5,096 bases of DNA from Clostridia bacterium. GTDB taxonomy: Bacteria > Bacillota > Clostridia > Oscillospirales > QAKW01. The notes below the pieces were generated by a model. That model searched no databases and was not told the DNA's origin. It saw only the letters and a program-made list of their open reading frames with translations. The translations under genes and the position numbers were made by a program. Location: positions 1 to 5,096 of the forward strand of contig JAFSBD010000129.1 of the NCBI GenBank assembly GCA_017442025.1, given 5' to 3'. Positions 1 through 5,096 of the stretch are shown one piece after another. Position 1 is the stretch's first letter; each line of letters begins with the position of its first letter.

Positions 1-700
1 CTGCGGGAACGGTATACTCGGTATAGAAGGGGCAGTCGTTCATCAGCTTGGCAGCGATATCGCCATCGATGGGAACCAGCCAAGCATCATTGGTCTGGCA
101 AAGCTCGGTGATGGCGGGGGTGGGAGCGCCTGCAACGATGAAAGCGGCATCGATCTTGCCATCCTTCAACGCTTCGGTGCTGTCGCCAAAGCTCTGATAC
201 TGGGGCTTGATATCATCAAGGGTCAGGCCGCCTGCGGTCAAAACGTCCATGGCGTTGAAGTAAACGCCGGAACCGGGAGCACCGATGGAAACGCTCTTGC
301 CCTTCAGATCGGCAACAGTCTTGATGTTCTTATCCATGGTGATGAGCTGAACAGCTTCAGCATAAAGACCGGCAACAACGCGGAAGGAATCTACCTTTCC
401 GTCTTCCTCAAAGGTCTGGGTGCCGTCCCAGGCATAAGCCAGAACGTCAGACTGAACGGTGCCGAGCTGATAGGTGCCGGCATCAATACCCTGAATGTTG
501 GCCTTAGAACCGTCGGTAGAAACAGCGGTAACATTAATACCGGTCTGCTCGGAAATAACCTGACCCAAAATGCCGCCGTAGGCATAATAGGTGCCCTGCG
601 TACCGCCGGTACCCATGGTCATCCCTGCGCTGCCGCAGGAAGCCAGAGCGAGGGCCAGTGCCAAAGTCAACACGATGGCAATTATTCTCTTCATTTTCAT
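1..700 (-). CDS. TAXI-family TRAP transporter solute-binding lipoprotein (partial, C-terminus outside window)
   Basis: This is the extracytoplasmic substrate receptor of a TRAP (tripartite ATP-independent periplasmic) transporter, TAXI subfamily; such receptors capture small organic anions or amino acids and hand them to a membrane permease driven by an ion gradient. Seen: the first 233 codons. A lipoprotein signal peptide covers residues 1-21 (MKMKRII, then a hydrophobic Leu/Ala stretch) with lipobox LASC, so Cys22 should be lipidated and anchored to the outer face of the membrane. The TAXI-like motif GTGGTQGTYYAYGG lies at residues 30-43, TDGSKANI at 62-69, GAPGSG at 140-145 and a DAAFIVAGAPTPAI segment at 184-197. 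The family is usually about 320-330 residues, so roughly 90 are missing beyond position 1. The start at 698-700 follows AGGAGG (710-715) with a 9-nt gap; a second ATG two codons later is less well spaced. The usual partner, a fused DctQM-type permease, would lie outside the window to the left. The substrate cannot be told. Codons appear more biased (GGC, ACC, GTT, AAG) than in the neighbours, suggesting high expression. Confidence 0.93.
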   Translation of the reverse strand, partial: MKMKRIIAIVLTLALALALASCGSAGMTMGTGGTQGTYYAYGGILGQVISEQTGINVTAVSTDGSKANIQGIDAGTYQLGTVQSDVLAYAWDGTQTFEEDGKVDSFRVVAGLYAEAVQLITMDKNIKTVADLKGKSVSIGAPGSGVYFNAMDVLTAGGLTLDDIKPQYQSFGDSTEALKDGKIDAAFIVAGAPTPAITELCQTNDAWLVPIDGDIAAKLMNDCPFYTEYTVPA

Positions 701-735
701 AATTGTGATCCTCCTAAAAATTCATTAATATTTAA

Positions 736-764
736 ATTATATAAGAAAAGTTGCAATTTGGCAA
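736..764 (-). promoter_or_regulatory. Probable sigma-A promoter of the TAXI receptor gene
   Basis: On the minus strand, TTGCCA (764 to 759, five of six matches to the -35 consensus) is followed after exactly 17 bp by TATAAT (741 to 736, perfect -10). Transcription would start near 729, about 28 nt before the ATG. The spacer coincides with one arm of the 745-783 inverted repeat, so a protein bound to the repeat, or transcription through it, would interfere with this promoter. Box matches are seen; activity is inferred. Confidence 0.72.
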
Positions 765-783
765 GAACAAATTGCAACTTTTC
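745..783 (-). terminator. Perfect 15-bp inverted repeat; likely terminator of the acyltransferase gene or an operator
   Basis: Arms 745-759 and 769-783 are exact reverse complements (15 bp) around a 9-nt loop (760-768). Read on the minus strand, the hairpin starts 22 nt after the acyltransferase stop codon, its 3' arm ends in CTTTTC, and TTATATAATTT follows. This fits a weak intrinsic terminator, but the stem is AT-rich and the U-run is broken. Each arm contains TTGCAA, the hexamer also found twice in the 2116-2136 repeat. Because the right arm (minus-strand sense) fills the -35 to -10 spacer of the TAXI promoter, an operator role is an alternative, and both may hold. Confidence 0.5.
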
Positions 784-804
784 GAAATTTTTCTATTAAA
801 GACC

Positions 805-2070
805 TTATTTTTTTCGTTTGGATTCCATGGCTATGCGGTAGAGCTCCTCGGTGGCAAAGGCCAGTTTGGTAACAACATTTTCTTTTGTAGGATAGCAATA
901 GAAGGAATCCCGCTCGGTGGAAATATCTACGCAATCAAAGGGCTTGATATAGCAATAATCATATTCGATATGCAGGCTGTTGGTCTCCTGCGGGGTGCGC
1001 TGAATGCGGTAGTTTTCGCCCCGATAGAAGCCTTCCAGAGTAAAGCCGTCCTCCATGCTGTGCTTGAGCGTTGCCTTGCCCAGCTTGATAAACCGCCAGC
1101 AACGGGGTAGGGAATAGACCTCCACCTCGTCGCTAAAGGAATAGGTTCCTTCGGCGATCTGCTTGCAGACCTGCGCCCGCTCCCAATCAAACCAATCGGG
1201 GATATGGGAAAATTCGGTTTTCCCCTCTAAAGCGGTCAAGGTGCCGTCCTCATTAAGATTCCAGCGTTTACCGCATTCCTTGCAAAAGAGTTCGGTGCCC
1301 TTGGAATCCATCTTGGATTCCGCCATGCAATGGGGGCATTGATAAAGAACCTTATGAAGCCCTTCGGCGCGGAACGGCTCGGTAACTAAAATGCCCTGCT
1401 CCTTCTGATAGCGGTAATCGTCGTAGTTGAGCGCCTCTTTGACTTTAGCGTTGATCTCCTCCACCGTCATGCTCTTGATCTGCTCGGGGGTAAGGATCAG
1501 GGTCATGGTGGTGTGGAGAGGGACCTTGCGCTTTTGACGGTAGTTCCAGAAGGGGGAGTGGAGATAGTTGCCGTGATGCACCATGGCAACCACCGGCACT
1601 TTGTTCATTTTAATCAGCTTGCCCAGCGATTCGGGCAGAAAGGATAAGGTTCCGCAGGGAGAATAGCGCGCCTCGGGATACATGCAAAGAATATCTCCGC
1701 GCTTGAGCACTCTGCTGATGGATTTGACCAGATGGAGATCCATGGTGTATTTGCGGGTGCAGATGGCACCGATCAACTCCATCAGCCAAGGGCGGCGGTA
1801 GTAGCCGTCGATGCTGACAACGTTGTTGACCCGATGGGGGAAGGTGCCCATCGCCCCCAATTCGAAATCAATAAAATACATATGGTTGCTCAAAAGCATA
1901 TAGGGCGGCTTTAAGCCTTCCATGTTGATCTTTTCCACCTTGAATTTTTTGCCGATCAGCATGATCCGCGATAAAAGCCAGATCAGCCAAACAACAATAA
2001 GGGGCTGGCGGATGGGATATTTTGCGGTAACATACCGCTTTTGATTTTTATAATTTACATCCTTATTCAT
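805..2070 (-). CDS. Lysophospholipid acyltransferase (PlsC/LPLAT-like) with C-terminal zinc ribbon
   Basis: Predicted 421-residue membrane-associated acyltransferase of the PlsC/LPLAT superfamily, which transfers an acyl group to a lysophospholipid or related acceptor, as in phosphatidic acid synthesis. Seen: a hydrophobic segment at about 23-40; the catalytic NHX4D motif as NHMYFID at 62-68 (His63, Asp68); a block III variant YPEARYSPCG at 131-140, in place of the usual PEGTRS; and a VPVV block near 158-161. Members that make only the core enzyme are about 200-260 residues. Here the protein continues with two CxxC pairs, CPHC (245-248) and CKEC (263-266), that should form a zinc ribbon, and then about 150 residues of unassigned beta-rich-looking sequence rich in aromatic residues. 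The ATG at 2068-2070 is preceded by AGGAGG (2076-2081) with a 5-nt gap. It is divergent from the hydrolase gene at 2183, and the two promoters lie back to back. The acyltransferase fold is confident; the acceptor substrate and the role of the C-terminal half are unknown. Confidence 0.88.
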   Translation of the reverse strand: MNKDVNYKNQKRYVTAKYPIRQPLIVVWLIWLLSRIMLIGKKFKVEKINMEGLKPPYMLLSNHMYFIDFELGAMGTFPHRVNNVVSIDGYYRRPWLMELIGAICTRKYTMDLHLVKSISRVLKRGDILCMYPEARYSPCGTLSFLPESLGKLIKMNKVPVVAMVHHGNYLHSPFWNYRQKRKVPLHTTMTLILTPEQIKSMTVEEINAKVKEALNYDDYRYQKEQGILVTEPFRAEGLHKVLYQCPHCMAESKMDSKGTELFCKECGKRWNLNEDGTLTALEGKTEFSHIPDWFDWERAQVCKQIAEGTYSFSDEVEVYSLPRCWRFIKLGKATLKHSMEDGFTLEGFYRGENYRIQRTPQETNSLHIEYDYCYIKPFDCVDISTERDSFYCYPTKENVVTKLAFATEELYRIAMESKRKK

Positions 2071-2094
2071 AAAATCCTCCTATCATGCTCTTTT

Positions 2095-2123
2095 ATTTTA
2101 CAAGAAGAAAAAGAAAATTGCAA
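2095..2123 (-). promoter_or_regulatory. Probable promoter of the acyltransferase gene
   Basis: On the minus strand, TTGCAA (2123 to 2118, four of six -35 matches) is separated by 17 bp from TAAAAT (2100 to 2095, five of six -10 matches). The start of transcription would be near 2088, leaving a leader of about 17 nt that just contains the AGGAGG. The -35 box is the left arm core of the 2116-2136 inverted repeat. Spacing and position support it, but the match is moderate. Confidence 0.55.
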
Positions 2124-2136
2124 TAAATTTGCAATT
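2116..2136. repeat. Inverted repeat formed by paired -35 boxes (AATTGCAA-TAAAT-TTGCAATT)
   Basis: Arms 2116-2123 and 2129-2136 are exact 8-bp reverse complements around a 5-bp centre (2124-2128). Each arm contains TTGCAA, and each TTGCAA sits exactly 17 bp from a -10-like hexamer on its own side. The repeat is therefore either simply two back-to-back -35 elements or an operator placed to control both divergent genes at once. No regulator gene is present in the window. Confidence 0.6.
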
Positions 2137-2157
2137 ATTTAAAGGATATGATATTAT
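2129..2157 (+). promoter_or_regulatory. Probable promoter of the hydrolase / DUF6020-like operon
   Basis: TTGCAA (2129-2134, four of six -35 matches) is followed after 17 bp by TATTAT (2152-2157, five of six -10 matches). Transcription would start near 2164, leaving a leader of about 19 nt with the AAGGAG site. It mirrors the minus-strand promoter across the 2116-2136 repeat. A start near 2164 would also exclude the upstream in-frame TTG at 2129 from the message. Confidence 0.55.
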
Positions 2158-2168
2158 TAGGAAGATTG

Positions 2169-2174
2169 AAGGAG
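2169..2174 (+). promoter_or_regulatory. Ribosome binding site deciding the hydrolase start
   Basis: AAGGAG lies 8 nt before the ATG at 2183. The open frame extends 18 codons further upstream to a TTG at 2129, but that codon has no Shine-Dalgarno sequence, lies inside the -35 region, and would put charged residues before the membrane anchor. The start at 2183 is therefore preferred. Confidence 0.85.
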
Positions 2175-2182
2175 ATGAGAAT

Positions 2183-3118
2183 ATGGCATTATTTTGGATC
2201 GCGGCCGTCTTCTGCATACTGATCCTGGGAATTTCCGGTGTATGCTTTTATATTGCTTTTTATGAACCGCGTAACCGTAAAAACAAGAGTGCCAATGCGA
2301 TCTTACCCCCGGGCGAGCTCTATGCACCCTATCGGGAGATCACCCGCCAATGGGCGGAAGAGGTGCGGGCGATGCCCCATGAGGAATTTTATATTGAATC
2401 CCGGGATGGGCTGCACTTGTTTGGAAAATATTATCAATGCAAGGAAAATGCACCCATCGAGATCATGTTCCATGGCTATCGCGGCAGTGCGGAGCGGGAT
2501 CTGAGCGGGGGTGTTCGCCGTGCCTTTGCTTTGGGGCATAATGTCTTGATCGTCGATCAACGCACCGCGGGAAAAAGCGAGGGGAATGTCATCACCTTCG
2601 GCATTTTGGAACGTTGGGATTGCGTGGATTGGGTAAATTTTGTTGTAGAAAAATTCGGCTCCGATGTCCGCATTATTCTAACAGGCATTTCCATGGGTGC
2701 CGCCACCGTCTTAATGGCGGCGGGGGAGGACCTTCCCGAAAATGTGGTGGGTGTTCTGGCCGATTGCGGGTATAGCTCGGCGCGGGAGATCATCCAAAAG
2801 ACCATTCGGGAGATGAAACTTCCTGTGGGGTTGAGCTATTTCTTTGTCCGCCTGGGCGCGATCATCTTCGGGCGGTTCGATCCCGATGAAACCTCTCCCT
2901 TAAAAGCGATGGAGCGGTGTAACCTGCCGGTTATTTTCATTCATGGAGATGCGGATAACTATGTTCCTTGCGCTATGAGCGAAGCGGTCTGTAACGCTTG
3001 CCGCTCAAAGAAGGAATTGGTGCGGATCCCCGGCGCAGGCCACGGCCTTGCCTATCCGGTCGCGCCGGAAAAATATGTGGATGCCATGAAGGCATTTTTC
3101 TATCCTGAAAAGTCTTGA
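2183..3118 (+). CDS. Membrane-anchored alpha/beta hydrolase
   Basis: A 311-residue serine hydrolase of the alpha/beta fold, in the broad group of bacterial proteins resembling Bacillus YqkD. Its substrate is unknown; esters, including lipid or acyl esters, are plausible. Seen: one N-terminal transmembrane helix (about 4-26), followed by a basic patch RNRKNK (30-35); an oxyanion-region HGYRGSAERD at 97-106; the nucleophile elbow GISMG at 168-172 (Ser170); ADCGYSS at 193-199; HGDADNYVP at 254-262, with Asp258 the likely acid; and GAGHGLA at 284-290 with His287. The triad is complete, so the enzyme should be active. With no positive charge before the helix and several after it, the positive-inside rule suggests the catalytic domain faces the cytoplasm; this is an inference. 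It is first in a probable two-gene operon, 34 bp before the DUF6020-like gene, and is divergent from the acyltransferase. The start is set by AAGGAG 8 nt upstream. Confidence 0.9.
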   Translation: MALFWIAAVFCILILGISGVCFYIAFYEPRNRKNKSANAILPPGELYAPYREITRQWAEEVRAMPHEEFYIESRDGLHLFGKYYQCKENAPIEIMFHGYRGSAERDLSGGVRRAFALGHNVLIVDQRTAGKSEGNVITFGILERWDCVDWVNFVVEKFGSDVRIILTGISMGAATVLMAAGEDLPENVVGVLADCGYSSAREIIQKTIREMKLPVGLSYFFVRLGAIIFGRFDPDETSPLKAMERCNLPVIFIHGDADNYVPCAMSEAVCNACRSKKELVRIPGAGHGLAYPVAPEKYVDAMKAFFYPEKS

Positions 3119-3152
3119 AAATATAAGTTTCGGTTGAAAGGAGGGGAGCTGC

Positions 3153-4889
3153 ATGAAAGAAAAGATGTGGCGCATTCTATCGGCTGCCGTCGCCGCGTTG
3201 TTGGGTCTGGCGGGGTGGATGCATTCCCGCAGGGAACCCTGGGAAAAGATTACTTTTTGGAATATTTTGATTTTTTTGGCCATTGCGGCAGGCTTTTTTG
3301 CCGTTGTTTATTTTGCGTTGCAAAGATTGAACCGCCGAAAATTAAAATATGTTGTTCCGCTGGGCGGATTTTTCGGGGTTTGTACCGCCTGCGGTTTAGA
3401 TCTCTTCCGTAATGATACGCTTAATTTTTCCCTCGGCGGTATCCTGGATAAGCTTTTTATTACCGTCAGCATGGGCGTGATCTATGCGGCGATCCTTGCT
3501 TTGATCTTCAGCTATGATTTTTCGCCCCGCTTGGGAAAAGGCGCGGCAGGGAAGTTCTTTTTGATCGCGTGGCTTTTGATCTTTTGTTGCTGGATCCCCT
3601 GTTTTATTGCCTTTTGCCCCGGCCTGCGGGCCTATGATATCCGAACCCAACTGCTTGGGATCCATTACGGAACCTTGACCGCCGACCATCCCTTGTTGCA
3701 TACCCTTATTGCTTGGGGCTGTCTGCGGTTGGGGAGATGGATCCATTCCTATACCTTAGGGTATATGATCTTTATTCTGTCGCAGATGCTTGCATTAAGT
3801 GCCTCCTATGCGGGGGTGGTCGCCTATCTGAGGCGCGTGGGCGTACCCCGCTTTTGGCAGTGGGGAGTGTTGGCCTGGTTTGCATTGTTTCCCATTCACC
3901 CGCTCTTTGCGGTAAATGCAACTAAAGATGTTTTGTTTGCCGCTTGTACCATTGCGTTCCTTCTGTTGGTCGTTGAATTGCTCCGCAATCCCGACCGCCT
4001 GCGCTCGGCGCGGTTCTGGGTGATTTATGTCGCCGCCCTTTTGGTAATGGCATTGATGCGCAATACCGGAATTTATGTCTTTTTAATCTTCATTCCGTTG
4101 CTGGTTTGGCTTCTGCCGGGCCGTCGCCTGATGGCGCTGGGGCTTTGTTTGCTCTGCGTTGCGGGTTTTTATGGCGGGAGAGCGGCGTTGAATGCGGCGA
4201 TCGATGTAAAGGACGGTCGCTTTACAGAAGCTCTTTCCGTTCCGCTGCAACAAATGGCGCGCTGCGCCTACGACGGCGTTCTGACCGAAGAAGAATCGGA
4301 AGCCCTTGAAAAATATATCCCTGCATGGATCTGGAAAAATTATAATTCCCGCCTCGCCGATATGGTAAAAACCAATATCAATCCGGCTGCCATCCGTCGG
4401 GATGTGGATGGCTTTGTTCGCCTATGGATTCGGCTTGGTGCGCGGTATCCGCAAAAATATATGGACGCCTTTTGGGGGATGAATATGGGGTATTGGTATC
4501 CCGATGCCGAATATCCCGATCCCCGCGTCTGGCATGAATATATCGAAACCAATTCAAAGTATAGCCCAACCATCCCGATCGAAGATTTTGATCTTTGGCC
4601 GGAAGGTAAAGCTTTTTATCAAAAGGTTGCTAAGGGAGCGTTTGAATCCATTCCCCTTGTTGCGCTGTTCTTTAAGCCGGGCATCTATTTTTGGGCAATC
4701 CTTTCCTTGCTAGCGTTGGCGATCTATCGCCGCAAACGAATTGCGGGTGGAGTGCTGGCTTTCTTAATGGTCAGTTGGCTCTTCCAACTGTTCTCGCCGA
4801 TCGCCCTGCTTCGCTATGTTTACCCCATGATAACAGCCCTTCCCATTTCCTTGGGATGCTTTTACGAAAAGGAAGAGAAATCCCGCTGA
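3153..4889 (+). CDS. DUF6020-like polytopic membrane protein, probable GT-C-type glycosyltransferase
   Basis: A 578-residue integral membrane protein with roughly 13-14 hydrophobic segments (for example 7-23, 35-57, 103-120, 134-153, 203-225, 258-276, 287-303, 305-321, 325-343, 510-525, 531-548, 552-570) and one large soluble loop at about 350-500. Recognised by pattern memory as DUF6020-like: CPGLRAYDIRTQ (155-166), ADHPLLHTL (177-185), NATKDVLF (255-262), MRNTGIY (302-308), VPLQQMAR (363-370) and RYVYPM (554-559). The acidic residue in an early loop plus many helices and a large outer loop resembles GT-C enzymes, which use lipid-phosphate sugar donors at the outer membrane face; the function of this family is not established. 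Candidate active-site residues are Asp162 and His179. The ATG at 3153 follows AAAGGAGG (3137-3144) with an 8-nt gap. It lies 34 bp after the hydrolase with no promoter or terminator between, so co-transcription is likely. Its stop codon lies in the loop of the 4875-4904 hairpin. Confidence 0.8.
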   Translation: MKEKMWRILSAAVAALLGLAGWMHSRREPWEKITFWNILIFLAIAAGFFAVVYFALQRLNRRKLKYVVPLGGFFGVCTACGLDLFRNDTLNFSLGGILDKLFITVSMGVIYAAILALIFSYDFSPRLGKGAAGKFFLIAWLLIFCCWIPCFIAFCPGLRAYDIRTQLLGIHYGTLTADHPLLHTLIAWGCLRLGRWIHSYTLGYMIFILSQMLALSASYAGVVAYLRRVGVPRFWQWGVLAWFALFPIHPLFAVNATKDVLFAACTIAFLLLVVELLRNPDRLRSARFWVIYVAALLVMALMRNTGIYVFLIFIPLLVWLLPGRRLMALGLCLLCVAGFYGGRAALNAAIDVKDGRFTEALSVPLQQMARCAYDGVLTEEESEALEKYIPAWIWKNYNSRLADMVKTNINPAAIRRDVDGFVRLWIRLGARYPQKYMDAFWGMNMGYWYPDAEYPDPRVWHEYIETNSKYSPTIPIEDFDLWPEGKAFYQKVAKGAFESIPLVALFFKPGIYFWAILSLLALAIYRRKRIAGGVLAFLMVSWLFQLFSPIALLRYVYPMITALPISLGCFYEKEEKSR

Positions 4890-4904
4890 AAGGCGGGATT
4901 TCTC
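4875..4904 (+). terminator. Hairpin at the 3' end of the DUF6020-like gene
   Basis: Arms 4875-4886 (GAGAAATCCCGC) and 4893-4904 are exact 12-bp reverse complements with a 6-nt loop, 4887-4892. The TGA stop codon (4887-4889) is in the loop, so the last four sense codons form the left arm. The nearest T-rich run (4920-4927) starts about 15 nt after the stem, so this is not a standard intrinsic terminator. It may terminate inefficiently, protect the message's 3' end, or work with the later T-run. Confidence 0.55.
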
Positions 4905-4945
4905 CCAAGATAAAGGAAGTTTCTTTTAAAGATTTAAAATTCGCC

Positions 4946-4974
4946 TTGACAATCCCAAAGGTTTATTATATAAT
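4946..4974 (+). promoter_or_regulatory. Perfect consensus sigma-A promoter for tRNA-Ser
   Basis: TTGACA (4946-4951), a 17-bp spacer and TATAAT (4969-4974) match the consensus at all twelve positions. Transcription would start near 4981, giving a 5' leader of about 29 nt to be removed by RNase P. A full-consensus promoter fits a stable RNA that needs strong, constitutive transcription. Further tRNAs may follow beyond the window. Confidence 0.93.
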
Positions 4975-5009
4975 ACATTCGCAAATTGAATGATATTTTC
5001 GTTCCTCAC

Positions 5010-5096
5010 GGAGAAATACTCAAGAGGCCGAAGAGGCGCCCCTGCTAAGGGCGTAGGGTGGGTAACCGCCGCGAGGGTTCAAATCCCTCTTTCTCC
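5010..5096 (+). tRNA. tRNA-Ser(GCU), 3' end just outside the window
   Basis: Class II tRNA that reads AGC and AGU serine codons. Acceptor arms GGAGAAA (5010-5016) and TTTCTCC (5090-5096) pair perfectly over 7 bp. The D stem is CTC/GAG (5019-5021 with 5033-5035). The anticodon stem CGCCC/GGGCG (5037-5041 with 5049-5053) closes loop CTGCTAA with anticodon GCT at 5044-5046. The long variable arm (5054-5072) forms a 5-bp stem with one G-U pair (5057-5061 with 5066-5070) and loop GTAA; such an arm is typical of tRNA-Ser. The T arm GAGGG/CCCTC (5073-5077 with 5085-5089) carries loop TTCAAAT. The window stops at acceptor position 72, so the discriminator base and any encoded CCA are not visible. Confidence 0.97.

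Noticed and set aside
751..1110. Plus-strand 119-residue open frame
   Set aside because: It is antisense to the 3' end of the acyltransferase gene, starts inside the inverted repeat, has no ribosome site and shows no recognisable domain.
2129..2182. N-terminal 18-codon extension of the hydrolase from a TTG codon
   Set aside because: There is no ribosome site, it overlaps the -35 box, and a well-spaced AAGGAG precedes the ATG at 2183, which begins directly with the membrane anchor.
3134..3412. Plus-strand 92-residue open frame overlapping the start of the DUF6020-like gene
   Set aside because: It is a frame shadow. The AAAGGAGG site at 3137-3144 lies inside it and serves the ATG at 3153.
3396..3746. 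Minus-strand 116-residue open frame inside the DUF6020-like gene
   Set aside because: It is antisense to convincing membrane-protein coding sequence, has low-complexity polar composition, and has no ribosome site.
4691..4993. Plus-strand 100-residue open frame overlapping the end of the DUF6020-like gene
   Set aside because: It is out of frame with the real gene, runs through the hairpin and tRNA promoter, and has no family features.
4875..5096. Shared GAGAAAT string between the hairpin arm and the tRNA acceptor, considered as an attachment-site or tRNA-remnant repeat
   Set aside because: Only 7 bases match and the flanks differ, so this is expected by chance.

Overview
This window looks like chromosomal DNA from a low-to-mid GC Firmicute, most likely a clostridial (Oscillospiraceae- or Lachnospiraceae-like) anaerobe. 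That placement is inferred from the strong AGGAGG-type ribosome sites, the sigma-A promoters with 17-bp spacers, the clostridial-looking DUF6020-type membrane protein and a TAXI-type TRAP receptor. I cannot name a species.

Layout, left to right. (1) Positions 1-700, minus strand: the N-terminal 233 residues of a TAXI-family TRAP-transporter solute-binding lipoprotein, cut by the left window edge. (2) Positions 701-804: an AT-rich gap holding a perfect 15-bp inverted repeat and a good promoter for the TAXI gene. (3) Positions 805-2070, minus strand: a PlsC-like lysophospholipid acyltransferase that carries a four-cysteine zinc ribbon and an unassigned C-terminal domain. (4) Positions 2071-2182: a divergent promoter region in which two TTGCAA -35 boxes lie back to back and form an inverted repeat. 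(5) Positions 2183-3118, plus strand: a membrane-anchored alpha/beta hydrolase. (6) Positions 3153-4889, plus strand, probably the same operon: a large polytopic DUF6020-like membrane protein with the look of a GT-C glycosyltransferase. (7) Positions 4875-4904: a hairpin that overlaps the end of that gene. (8) Positions 4946-4974: a perfect consensus sigma-A promoter. (9) Positions 5010-5096: a tRNA-Ser(GCU), complete except for its last bases, which lie past the right edge.

How the genes may work together: acyltransferase, hydrolase and DUF6020 protein are all plausibly envelope or lipid enzymes, and the first two are divergently transcribed from one compact, symmetric promoter region. A shared role in modifying membrane lipids or lipid-linked glycans is a reasonable inference but is not shown by the sequence. 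The TAXI receptor and the tRNA look like independent units. I see no mobile element, CRISPR array, phage gene or rRNA. No clearly new multi-gene system is evident. The most interesting items are the zinc-ribbon acyltransferase and the shared TTGCAA architecture in two intergenic regions.
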